Both the position numbers and the translations under genes were made by a program. From contig DRKV01000315.1 of assembly GCA_011051635.1 (NCBI GenBank), positions 1 to 19,042 of the forward strand: a DNA stretch of 19,042 bases. The letters are read 5' to 3'. Under the pieces are notes generated by a model that did no database searches, was not told the origin of the DNA, and saw only the letters and a program-made list of their open reading frames with translations. Positions 13,284 to 19,042 of this stretch are shown here, one piece after another. The stretch's first letter is position 1, and each line of letters opens with the position of its first letter. This DNA is from Chloroflexota bacterium. GTDB taxonomy: Bacteria; Chloroflexota; Anaerolineae; Anaerolineales; DRKV01.

Positions 13284-14303
13284 ATGCGTAAAAAGGTCAC
13301 GCTGATTACGGGGGCCGTAGGAGAAGTAGGTCATGCCCTGGTGAAGCGTCTGGCGGATGAAATGCCCGGCGCTGTTTTGACGATGGATTTGAAACCGCTT
13401 CCAGAAGACCTTGATTCCAAAGTGGTACACATCCAGGGCGATATTCTGGACGAAACCATGCTCAAACGCCTGGTGAGCGAGTACGAAATCGAGACGATTT
13501 TCCACCTGGCGGCGCTGCTCTCCACCCGCGCCGAGTTTACCCCCGCCGTGGCGCACAAAGTCAATGTGGAAGGAACGATGAACCTGCTGGAACTGGCCGC
13601 TCAGCAATCCGAGTGGCGCGGCAAGCCGGTCAAATTCATCTTCCCCAGTTCGATTGCCGCCTTCGGGCTTCCCGATTTGTCCACCAAAGCCCAATATGCC
13701 CGCGTCCGCGAGTGGGAGTGGAACTATCCGCGCACGATGTACGGAGCGAACAAGTTGTACTGCGAAAATCTGGGCATCTACTACAGCCAGTATTACCGCC
13801 AACTGGCTGCCGAACAGCCCGTCATGCTGGATTTCCGCTCGGTGCGTTTCCCCGGCCTGGTCAGCGCCTTTACCGTGCCCAGCGGAGGCACCAGCGATTA
13901 CGGGCCGGAGATGCTCCACGCCGCCGCCCAGCACAAGCCTTATGCCTGTTTTGTGCGCCAGGATGTGCGGATTCCCTTCATGGCGATGCCGGACGCGGTT
14001 AAAGCCCTGCTGGATTTGGCCGCCGCGCCCGCCGAGAACCTGCGCCGCCGGGTGTACAACGTCACCAGTTTCAGCCTCTCGGCGGCGGAATTCCGCGATT
14101 GGGTGCTGCGCTTCTTCCCGGATGCGGAAATCACTTTCGAACCCGACCTCAAGCGCCAGAACATCGTGGACAGTTGGCCTGCCGACCTGGATGACAGCGC
14201 GGCGCGCCGCGATTGGAAGTGGCAGCCGGAATACGATGTGAACCGCGCCTTTGAGGAGTACCTTGTGCCCAACATTCGGCGGCGGTACGAGGGGGACGAC
14301 TGA
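13284..14303 (+). CDS. NAD-dependent epimerase/dehydratase, L-threonine dehydrogenase-like
   Basis: This 339-residue extended SDR has the Rossmann motif G10-x2-G13-x2-G16 (ITGAVGEVG), the active-site pair Y153 and K157 (YGANK) and the upstream PSS serine motif. The region FRSVRFPGLVSAF...SGGTSDYGPEMLHAA followed by PFMAMPDAVKALLDLA resembles SDR-type L-threonine 3-dehydrogenases, which oxidise threonine to 2-amino-3-ketobutyrate with NAD. Other epimerase-like substrates are possible. AAGGAG 7 bases before the ATG is a good Shine-Dalgarno. The C-terminal residues and the stop codon (GAC GAC TGA) already fall in the phase of the heptamer array that follows. Confidence 0.88.
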   Translation: MRKKVTLITGAVGEVGHALVKRLADEMPGAVLTMDLKPLPEDLDSKVVHIQGDILDETMLKRLVSEYEIETIFHLAALLSTRAEFTPAVAHKVNVEGTMNLLELAAQQSEWRGKPVKFIFPSSIAAFGLPDLSTKAQYARVREWEWNYPRTMYGANKLYCENLGIYYSQYYRQLAAEQPVMLDFRSVRFPGLVSAFTVPSGGTSDYGPEMLHAAAQHKPYACFVRQDVRIPFMAMPDAVKALLDLAAAPAENLRRRVYNVTSFSLSAAEFRDWVLRFFPDAEITFEPDLKRQNIVDSWPADLDDSAARRDWKWQPEYDVNRAFEEYLVPNIRRRYEGDD

Positions 14304-14465
14304 CGGTGGACGGTGGACGGTAGACCGTGGACGGTGGACGGTGGACTGCTGACGACGGACAACTGACGACGGACGACTGACCACTGATGACGGACGGTAG
14401 ACCGTGGACGATGGACGATGGACGGTGGACCACTGACGACTGACCACTGATACCTGACCCCTGTC
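14291..14465 (+). repeat. Heptamer array, about 25 units, starting inside the SDR gene end
   Basis: Seven-bp units run from GGGGGAC and GACTGAC, which cover the SDR stop codon, through GGTGGAC-type units and mixed GACGGAC/GACTGAC units, a second GGTGGAC-type block, and then CACTGAC, GACTGAC, CACTGAT, ACCTGAC and CCCTGTC. Only one compensated slip (a 6-bp unit followed by an 8-bp unit at 14382-14395) interrupts the period. The order GGAC-type, TGAC-type, ACCTGAC is the same as in the 10044-10185 array. Confidence 0.92.
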
Positions 14466-14561
14466 CCCCGCCCCCTTCACATCATCTCATCATCACCCCA
14501 TCATCTTACATCCTCATCACCAATTCACCTAATCACCTAATCACCCATTTACCCCCTCTCC
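14466..14561 (+). repeat. Pyrimidine/AT-rich octamer array up to the YitT start codon
   Basis: After a C-rich transition with loose CATCATC units, six regular 8-bp units occupy 14514-14561: TCATCACC, AATTCACC, TAATCACC, TAATCACC, CATTTACC, CCCTCTCC. The next base is the A of the YitT start codon. No promoter or Shine-Dalgarno is evident. Confidence 0.85.
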
Positions 14562-15452
14562 ATGCCCAAAACCACCTGGAAAACGCTTCTTCACCCCGGA
14601 AAGCAGCCCGGTTTGTGGCGGGATGCGGCCTTTCTGCTGGCAGGGGCTTTCTTGCAGGCGCTGGGATTGCAATTGTTCCTCGTCCCGGCCAACCTCGCCA
14701 GCGGAGGGGTGAGCGGTCTCTCGCAAATCATCCACCACTACACGGGATGGCCTATCGGTCTGATGGTCTTTGCGGGCAATATCCCTCTCTTCCTGCTGGG
14801 ATGGCGCTACCTGGGCGGGCCGCGCTTCGCCTGGCGCACGGCCTTTGCCGTGGCGGTCTTCTCCTTCCTGACGGACTGGATTGTGCGCTTCCTGCCGCCT
14901 GCCGGTATCACCGCCGATTTGACCCTCAACGCCCTCTATGGCGGGGTGGTGAGCGGTATCGGCTTCGGGCTGGTGTACCGGGGCAGCGGCACCAGCGGCG
15001 GGAGCGACATCCTGGCGCGCATCCTCAACCGCTGGCGGGGCGTGAGCATCTCCCAGAGTTACTTCATGACCGATGCCCTCATCATGTTCCTGGCCGGGAT
15101 TGCTTTCAGTTGGGAGAACGCCCTTTACGCGTTGGTGACGCTCTACGTCAGCGGGGTGACCGCCGAAGCCGTGGCGCAAGGCTCCAACGTGGCGCGCACC
15201 GCCCTGATTATCACCCGCCATCCGGAGGCGGTCACGGAGGGGATTCTGCACTCCCTGGGGCGCGGCGTGACCTTGCTCCCCGCCCGCGGCGGTTACACCG
15301 GCGAGGAGCGCACCGTCCTGTACTGCGTCATCAGCCGGGCGGAGGTCGCCCAGGTCAAGATGCTGGTCGCCCAGGCCGACCCCCGCGCCTTCATGGTCAT
15401 CGGCCAGGCCCACGAAGCCCTGGGCGAGGGCTTTTTACCAATCCACGAATAA
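14562..15452 (+). CDS. YitT family (DUF2179) membrane protein
   Basis: The 296-residue protein matches the YitT/DUF161-DUF2179 family: about five transmembrane helices between residues 20 and 200, with the family motifs FLVPANLASGGVSGLSQI, GLVYRGSGTSGGSDILARIL and ALYALVTLYVSGV. A cytoplasmic DUF2179 domain follows (ALIITRHPEAVTEGILHSLGRGVTLLPARGGYTGEE). The family is thought to be a transporter or membrane sensor; substrates are not established. The ATG has no Shine-Dalgarno and directly follows an octamer array ending CCCTCTCC. The stop codon lies inside the first unit of a 10-bp repeat (CACGAATAAA). The gene is thus an array-bounded single-gene block. Confidence 0.9.
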   Translation: MPKTTWKTLLHPGKQPGLWRDAAFLLAGAFLQALGLQLFLVPANLASGGVSGLSQIIHHYTGWPIGLMVFAGNIPLFLLGWRYLGGPRFAWRTAFAVAVFSFLTDWIVRFLPPAGITADLTLNALYGGVVSGIGFGLVYRGSGTSGGSDILARILNRWRGVSISQSYFMTDALIMFLAGIAFSWENALYALVTLYVSGVTAEAVAQGSNVARTALIITRHPEAVTEGILHSLGRGVTLLPARGGYTGEERTVLYCVISRAEVAQVKMLVAQADPRAFMVIGQAHEALGEGFLPIHE

Positions 15453-15560
15453 ACACGAATTGACACGAATGGTTCCACGAATTGACACGAATTGACACGA
15501 AGCCTCATCCCCTCATCCCCCCACCACCCAATCACCCAATCACCCAATCACCTACTCACC
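15444..15560 (+). repeat. 10-bp repeat followed by octamer array
   Basis: Units CACGAATAAA, CACGAATTGA, a 12-bp variant, CACGAATTGA, CACGAATTGA and a truncated CACGAAGCC (15444-15504) are followed by 8-bp units TCATCCCC twice, CCACCACC, CAATCACC three times, and TACTCACC (15505-15560). The first decamer contains the YitT stop codon. The octamer type is shared with 14514-14561. Confidence 0.9.
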
Positions 15561-15586
15561 CTTCTTGCAACCCTTTCCCTTCTCAT

Positions 15587-15596
15587 GCGTATACGC
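15587..15596. promoter_or_regulatory. Palindrome GCGTATACGC upstream of the sigma gene
   Basis: A perfect 10-bp palindrome lies 30 bp before the GTG start of the ECF sigma gene, in the short array-free leader 15561-15626. TTGCAA at 15565-15570 lies 17 to 18 bp upstream and could serve as a -35, with the palindrome centre (GTATAC) as a weak -10. The role is a guess. Confidence 0.25.
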
Positions 15597-15626
15597 CCAT
15601 GCAGATGAACACCACAAGGAGCGACC

Positions 15627-16226
15627 GTGAGCGAGGCTGAGAGGCTGCTCGTTTCCAGAGCGCAACAAGGAGATGACGGCGCTTTCACCCAACTGGTGGA
15701 GGCCTATCAAGTCCCCGTCTATCGTTTGTGCTACCGGATGCTGGGCGGCAACGTACACGATGCAGAGGACGCAGCCCAGGAGACTTTTCTGCGCGCCTAC
15801 AAAGCATTGCGGCGCTACGACTCAAAACGCTCTTTCGCTACCTGGCTGCTATCCATCGCCGCCCATCACTGCATAGACATCACCCGCAAGCGGCGCATGA
15901 GACTGGTCTCGCTGGAGACTTTCACCGGACAAATCCTTCCTGATTCCAACCCCTTGCCGGAGAAAGTCGTCTTCCAGAATGAGCGGCAGCGCGAAGTGCA
16001 GGCCCTCTTGTCTGCGCTCAGCCCCACCGACCGGGCCGCGGTCGTACTGTACTACTGGTACGACTACTCCTACCAGGAAATCGCCGAGGCGCTTTCGCTG
16101 ACGGTCAGCGCGGTCAAAAGCCGCCTGCACCGCGCCCGCAAACGGCTGGCCGAAGCCTGGCAGGAGAACCGGCAGGAACACCCATTCCGCATGGAGGCAC
16201 AAGCCCATGAATCACCAGCCCTTTGA
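15627..16226 (+). CDS. RNA polymerase ECF sigma factor
   Basis: The 199-residue sigma-70 family factor has only regions 2 and 4. Region 2 includes DAEDAAQETFLRAYKAL and FATWLLSIAAHHCIDITRKRR (core binding and -10 recognition). Region 4 is LSALSPTDRAAVVLYYWYDYSYQEIAEAL with a helix-turn-helix ending SAVKSRLHRARKRL (-35 recognition). It directs RNA polymerase to a small regulon, probably for an envelope signal. The start is GTG with AAGGAG 5 bases upstream. The 3' end overlaps the anti-sigma gene by 20 bp, the usual arrangement for a coregulated pair. The C-terminal 25 residues beyond region 4 are charged and of unknown role. Confidence 0.95.
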   Translation: MSEAERLLVSRAQQGDDGAFTQLVEAYQVPVYRLCYRMLGGNVHDAEDAAQETFLRAYKALRRYDSKRSFATWLLSIAAHHCIDITRKRRMRLVSLETFTGQILPDSNPLPEKVVFQNERQREVQALLSALSPTDRAAVVLYYWYDYSYQEIAEALSLTVSAVKSRLHRARKRLAEAWQENRQEHPFRMEAQAHESPAL

Positions 16227-16734
16227 GACCTGGATTCTGTCCGGTGAGCCGCTTTCCCCCGAAGACCGGCGCGCCCTGGAAGCGCACCTGCACACCTGTG
16301 AAGCGTGCCGTTCCCTGCACGAGGCCCTCTTCGCCGTGGAGAGCGCTTTTCGGGCGACCCCTGCGCCCCGGCCCGCCGAAGGCTTCTCCCTGCGCTGGAA
16401 GGCGCGCTTGGAAGCAGAGCGGCGGCGGATAGAGCGGCGGCAGGCCTGGTTCCTGCTGGCCGTCAGCGCGGTTGCCATGCTGGCGGTGACGGGGATGCTG
16501 CTGGCCGGCATGTTCCTGACCTTCGAATCGCCGGTGGATTGGCTGGTCGCGTTCTCCCGTCAGATTGCGGTGGCCCTCTCGGTGGCCTCCGCGATGGGCA
16601 AAACGCTGCACGCCGTGGCCTCGCTCCTGCCCCCCGCCTGGTGGCTGGGGCTGCTGGAAGTCTCTCTCCTGGTGGTCGCCTCGTGGTTCATCTCTCTCCA
16701 AAAACTCATGCTGGCAAGGAGGGTTTCCCCATGA
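16207..16734 (+). CDS. Zinc-binding transmembrane anti-sigma factor
   Basis: The 175-residue protein begins with a short ZAS domain whose HxxxCxxC motif is H27-LHT-C31-EA-C34, as in RsrA/ChrR/RsiW-type anti-sigma factors. A basic helical linker (about 60-78) and two transmembrane segments (about 79-103 and 146-165) follow. It should hold the upstream ECF sigma factor inactive at the membrane until a signal releases it. Sequence between the two helices is the candidate outside sensor, about 40 residues. The ATG overlaps the sigma gene, and its TGA stop overlaps the ATG of the next gene (ATGA). Confidence 0.88.
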   Translation: MNHQPFETWILSGEPLSPEDRRALEAHLHTCEACRSLHEALFAVESAFRATPAPRPAEGFSLRWKARLEAERRRIERRQAWFLLAVSAVAMLAVTGMLLAGMFLTFESPVDWLVAFSRQIAVALSVASAMGKTLHAVASLLPPAWWLGLLEVSLLVVASWFISLQKLMLARRVSP

Positions 16735-17789
16735 GAAAGAAAATCGGATACGCCGTTCTCTTGCTCGCCTTGATGGTCTTCGCCTGGCCGCTCCCCGCGC
16801 AGGCCGGGGCGCTGCCGGATGGCAAGGTCATCATGGGCGGTTCGTACACCCTGGCCTCGGGACAGGTGCTCAACGACGACCTGGTTATCTTCGGCGGGAG
16901 TGTGACCATCGAAGACGGGGCTGCGGTGCAGGGCGATGTGGCCCTCTTCGGCGGCACGCTGGATGTCTCCGGCAGCGTGCGGGGCGACATCGCCGCTTTT
17001 GGCGGGAGCATCACCCTGAACGATACCGCCTCCGTGGGCGGCGATTTGGTCACGTTTGGCGCGCAGTTGAGCCGCGCCCCCGGAGCCTTCGTCGGCGGGC
17101 AGGTCGTGGAGGGAGAGAGCGTCCCCTTCGACTTTGATTTCAGCCGGAGCGTCCCCTTTGGCGGGGACTTCAGCGAGCGCCCCACTTCTCCGCTGGAGAT
17201 GGCCGGGCGGATAGTCTTCGGCGGCCTGTGGTTCCTGTTCAAGGTGCTGGCGCTCTCCGCCCTGGCGGTGCTGGCGCTCATGTTCCTGGAAGGGCCAATG
17301 GAGCGGGTCTCCCATACGCTCGTTGAACAGCCGGCCCTTTCGGGCGGTGTGGGCTGCCTGACGCTGATGGTCGCCCCCGTCCTGCTTCTCGCGATTGCTT
17401 TCACCATCATCCTGCTGCCGGTATCCTTCCTGGGCATCCTGGCGCTCATGCTGCTGGCGCTGTACGGCTGGATTGCGCTGGGGTACGAACTTGGGCGGCG
17501 GGTGGCGCAGTCCTTCGGGCAGACCTGGGCCGCTCCCCTGGCCGCCGGGGTCGGGACGTTCCTAGTCTCGCTGGTCTTCGGCGGGATGGGGAAGGTGATA
17601 CCCTGTGTGGGATGGGCAATCCCCTGGGTGGCTGCCGGTTTGGGATTGGGCGCCGTCATCCTGACCCAACTCGGCACCCAGGACTACCCCCCTTCGGGTG
17701 GCGCAGTCATCCCTGGGGTAGCGCAACCCCCTGAAAGCGAGTCCGCTCCCCCCGCTCCCCCCGAAGAGGGCGAACCCCCCGAAGCGTAA
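16731..17789 (+). CDS. Polymer-forming beta-solenoid membrane protein
   Basis: From ATG 16731, preceded by AAGGAGGG, the 352-residue protein has a signal peptide (cleavage near AQA-G, residue 25-26). A bactofilin-like beta-solenoid with four repeats of 17-19 residues (about 50-68, 69-85, 86-104, 105-123) follows; each contains a D-hydrophobic-x-x-FGG turn. About five transmembrane helices (about 160-310) and a Pro/Glu/Ser-rich tail complete it. The ATGA overlap with the anti-sigma gene shows one operon, so it is the likely output or part of the signalling of the ECF system. An exported solenoid fused to a multi-pass domain suggests an envelope scaffold. The frame is open upstream to 16305, but that overlaps the anti-sigma gene in another frame. 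The stop codon lies in a palindromic repeat. Confidence 0.82.
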   Translation: MRKKIGYAVLLLALMVFAWPLPAQAGALPDGKVIMGGSYTLASGQVLNDDLVIFGGSVTIEDGAAVQGDVALFGGTLDVSGSVRGDIAAFGGSITLNDTASVGGDLVTFGAQLSRAPGAFVGGQVVEGESVPFDFDFSRSVPFGGDFSERPTSPLEMAGRIVFGGLWFLFKVLALSALAVLALMFLEGPMERVSHTLVEQPALSGGVGCLTLMVAPVLLLAIAFTIILLPVSFLGILALMLLALYGWIALGYELGRRVAQSFGQTWAAPLAAGVGTFLVSLVFGGMGKVIPCVGWAIPWVAAGLGLGAVILTQLGTQDYPPSGGAVIPGVAQPPESESAPPAPPEEGEPPEA

Positions 17790-17837
17790 TCCATCCCGAA
17801 GACATCGGAAGTCTCCCAGACTTCCGATGTCTTACGC
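17777..17837. repeat. Palindromic repeat element, copy 1
   Basis: A perfect 14-bp stem GACATCGGAAGTCT (17801-17814) and AGACTTCCGATGTC (17818-17831) encloses a CCC loop. An outer pair GCGTAA (17784-17789) and TTACGC (17832-17837) extends it across an 11-base bulge. The left flank, 17777-17798, is a 22-bp direct repeat of copy 2. No T-tract follows, so it is not a textbook intrinsic terminator, but it sits between convergent genes and contains the stop codon of the solenoid gene. Confidence 0.9.
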
Positions 17838-17851
17838 GTGCGCCCCTCGTT

Positions 17852-17913
17852 CCCCGAAGCGTAATCCACCCCGCGAGACTTCGGATGTCCGCAAGGCTTC
17901 CGAAGTCTTACGC
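17852..17913. repeat. Palindromic repeat element, copy 2
   Basis: The 22-bp flank 17852-17873 matches copy 1 with one difference. A 10-bp stem AGACTTCGGA (17876-17885) and TCCGAAGTCT (17899-17908) encloses a 13-base loop. GCGTAA (17859-17864) faces TTACGC (17908-17913). The reverse-strand TAA in TTACGC is the stop codon of MTase 2. The stem sequences are related to those of copy 1. Confidence 0.88.
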
Positions 17914-18780
17914 GTTAAGGGCGGCAATCCGCTCGCGGGCCAGGGCGGCGTAATCGGCGTTGATTTCGTAGCCCGTGAATTTGCGCCCCGATTGCAAGGC
18001 GGCCAGGGCGGTCGTGCCGCTCCCCAGGAAGGGGTCGAGCACGATGTCGCCGCGGTAGGTGTAGAGTTGTATCAGGCGGTAGGGGAGTTCCACCGGAAAG
18101 GGGGCCGGATGTCCCACTTTTTTGGCCGATTCCGGGTTCATCGTCCATACGGATTTCGTCCACGCCAGGAATTGCTCTTTGGTGATGGTGTTTTCCTTGC
18201 CTTCGGGCTTTTTGCGCCGAAAAGAGCCTTTGGAGAAGACCAGGATGTATTCGTGGGTGTCGCGCAGGACGGGGTTGGAGGCCGATTTCCAACTCCCCCA
18301 GGCCATGGATGTGCCCGCCCCGGCCCCCTTGTGCCAGATGATTTCGCCCCGCATCAGAAAGCCGATGTCGGTCATCAGGTGCGAGATGTAGTCGGAGAGC
18401 GGGATGTAGGGCTTGCGCCCCAGGTTCGCCACGTTGACGCAGGCCCTCCCGCCGTGGACGAGGACGCGGTAGGTCTCGGAGAAGACGCGGTGGAGCAGGT
18501 CCAGGTATTCTTTCAGCGTCAGGTCGGCGTCGTACTCTTTGGTGACGTTGTAGGGCGGGGAGGTGACCATCAGGTGCAGGCAGTTGTCGGGCAGTTCGCG
18601 CATCTGCTCGGCGCTGTGCTCGATGATGGCGTTCTCGTATTCCGCCGGGAAGGGGTTATCCGGCACGGCGGGACTCTCCGCGGGCAGGCCGGCGTAGAGC
18701 CGCGAGGCGTAGTAGGAGGAGGCGTCGTGGCTGATGCGCGGCGTGGTGCCGAAGGAGGAGGTGCGGGAGCCTTTGGGCAT
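17908..18780 (-). CDS. Site-specific DNA methyltransferase (MTase 2), beta-class motif order
   Basis: The 290-residue enzyme has the catalytic TSPPYN (73-78) early and the SAM-binding DPFLGSGTT (249-257) followed by FTGYEINADYAALARERI at the end. This is the motif order of beta-class amino methyltransferases. The middle holds GEIIWHKGAGAGTSMAWGSW and HEYILVFSKG, conserved around motif VIII. It methylates an adenine N6 or cytosine N4 in DNA; the site is not predictable here. No nuclease gene is adjacent within the window, so it is probably an orphan, or its partner lies to the right. The ATG at 18780 lacks a Shine-Dalgarno and follows CTACCTCCCCCC. A tandem array abuts the 5' side and palindromic repeats the 3' side. 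Confidence 0.9.
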   Translation of the reverse strand: MPKGSRTSSFGTTPRISHDASSYYASRLYAGLPAESPAVPDNPFPAEYENAIIEHSAEQMRELPDNCLHLMVTSPPYNVTKEYDADLTLKEYLDLLHRVFSETYRVLVHGGRACVNVANLGRKPYIPLSDYISHLMTDIGFLMRGEIIWHKGAGAGTSMAWGSWKSASNPVLRDTHEYILVFSKGSFRRKKPEGKENTITKEQFLAWTKSVWTMNPESAKKVGHPAPFPVELPYRLIQLYTYRGDIVLDPFLGSGTTALAALQSGRKFTGYEINADYAALARERIAALNA

Positions 18781-18786
18781 GGGGGG

Positions 18787-19004
18787 AGGTAGTCGGGTGG
18801 TCAGGTAGTCGGGTGGTCGGGTAGTCGGGTGGTCGGGTAGTTGCCTGGTCGGGTGGTCGGGTGGTCGGGTAGTCGGGTGGTCAGGTAGTCGGGTGGTCGG
18901 ATGGTCAGCGGTCGGTGGTCAGTTGTCAGTGGTCAGCGGTCAGTTGTCAGTGGTCAGTCGTCGGTCGTCAGTCGTCCACGGTCTATCGTCCACCGTCCAC
19001 CGTC
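18787..19004 (-). repeat. Composite array: 15 octamers switching to 14 heptamers
   Basis: On the plus strand, 8-bp units of the GGGTGGTC/AGGTAGTC type run from 18787 to 18906, then 7-bp units AGCGGTC, GGTGGTC, AGTTGTC, AGTGGTC and related ones, ending CACGGTC, TATCGTC, CACCGTC, CACCGTC at 19004. Read on the minus strand the order is GGTGGAC-type, CACTGAC-type, then octamers, the same order as the plus-strand array at 14291-14561. Confidence 0.93.
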
Positions 19005-19009
19005 CGTCC

Positions 19010-19042
19010 TCACCAGCGGAGGGTTGCGCCCAGGATGATGGC
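19010..19042 (-). CDS. C-terminal end of a gene entering from the right edge
   Basis: On the minus strand the frame reads AIILGATLRW and stops at TGA (19012-19010), immediately next to the end of the tandem array. A hydrophobic tail ending in a basic and an aromatic residue looks like the end of a membrane protein, but 10 codons are too few to identify it. The call rests on the abrupt end of the repeat at this point. Confidence 0.35.
   Translation of the reverse strand, partial: AIILGATLRW

Noticed and set aside
13221..14480. 419-codon minus-strand open frame opposite the SDR gene, with a start in the tandem array
   Set aside because: Its N-terminus is pure heptamer translation (HRPSSTVYRPSS-like) and the rest is antisense to a well-conserved SDR.
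16305..16730. Longer N-terminus for the solenoid gene (open to 16305)
   Set aside because: It overlaps the anti-sigma gene, whereas ATG 16731 has a Shine-Dalgarno, a signal peptide and an ATGA junction.
17801..17831. Classical Rho-independent terminator
   Set aside because: The stem is strong but no T-tract follows on either strand; it is kept as a palindromic repeat that may still affect transcript ends.

Overview
The window is high-GC bacterial chromosome carrying mostly housekeeping and membrane genes. The gene set (B-box zinc-finger membrane protein, DUF3467, bacterial translin, a PBP with Ig-like C-terminal modules, lipoproteins with Pro/Thr-rich linkers, a beta-solenoid polymer-forming protein behind an ECF sigma factor) fits the Chloroflexota, most likely Anaerolineae. 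This placement rests on gene content and style, not on a marker gene. No rRNA, tRNA, CRISPR array, transposase or phage gene was seen.

Layout: everything from 13202 down to 1 reads on the minus strand. In transcription order it holds purA and a TTG-started lipoprotein; a DNA methyltransferase (MTase 1); a probable PD-(D/E)XK nuclease; ssb, DUF3467, a translin-family protein and a membrane-anchored Cas4-like nuclease split over two overlapping ORFs; nadK; a B-box zinc-finger membrane protein; recN; a class A PBP whose transpeptidase motifs are all degenerate; and a lipoprotein cut by the window edge. Divergent from purA on the plus strand are a threonine-dehydrogenase-like SDR, a YitT-family membrane protein, and a three-gene operon of ECF sigma factor, zinc anti-sigma factor and polymer-forming membrane protein. 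A second DNA methyltransferase (MTase 2) converges on that operon, with paired palindromes at the junction. The tail of one more minus-strand gene enters at the right edge.

Two things stand out. First, ssb, DUF3467, translin and the split Cas4-like pair are packed with 2-bp gaps or 4 to 10-bp overlaps. The Cas4 iron-sulfur and nuclease motifs are divided between two polypeptides that meet at a transmembrane hairpin, so this is a candidate membrane-localised nucleic-acid processing module. Second, almost every longer intergenic gap is filled by degenerate tandem arrays of 7-bp, sometimes 8- or 10-bp, units. Several arrays share an ordered set of unit types, switch period in mid-array, run into stop codons and the nadK tail, and stop at a C-rich tract just before start codons that lack a Shine-Dalgarno. 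Genes away from the arrays mostly keep normal Shine-Dalgarno sites.
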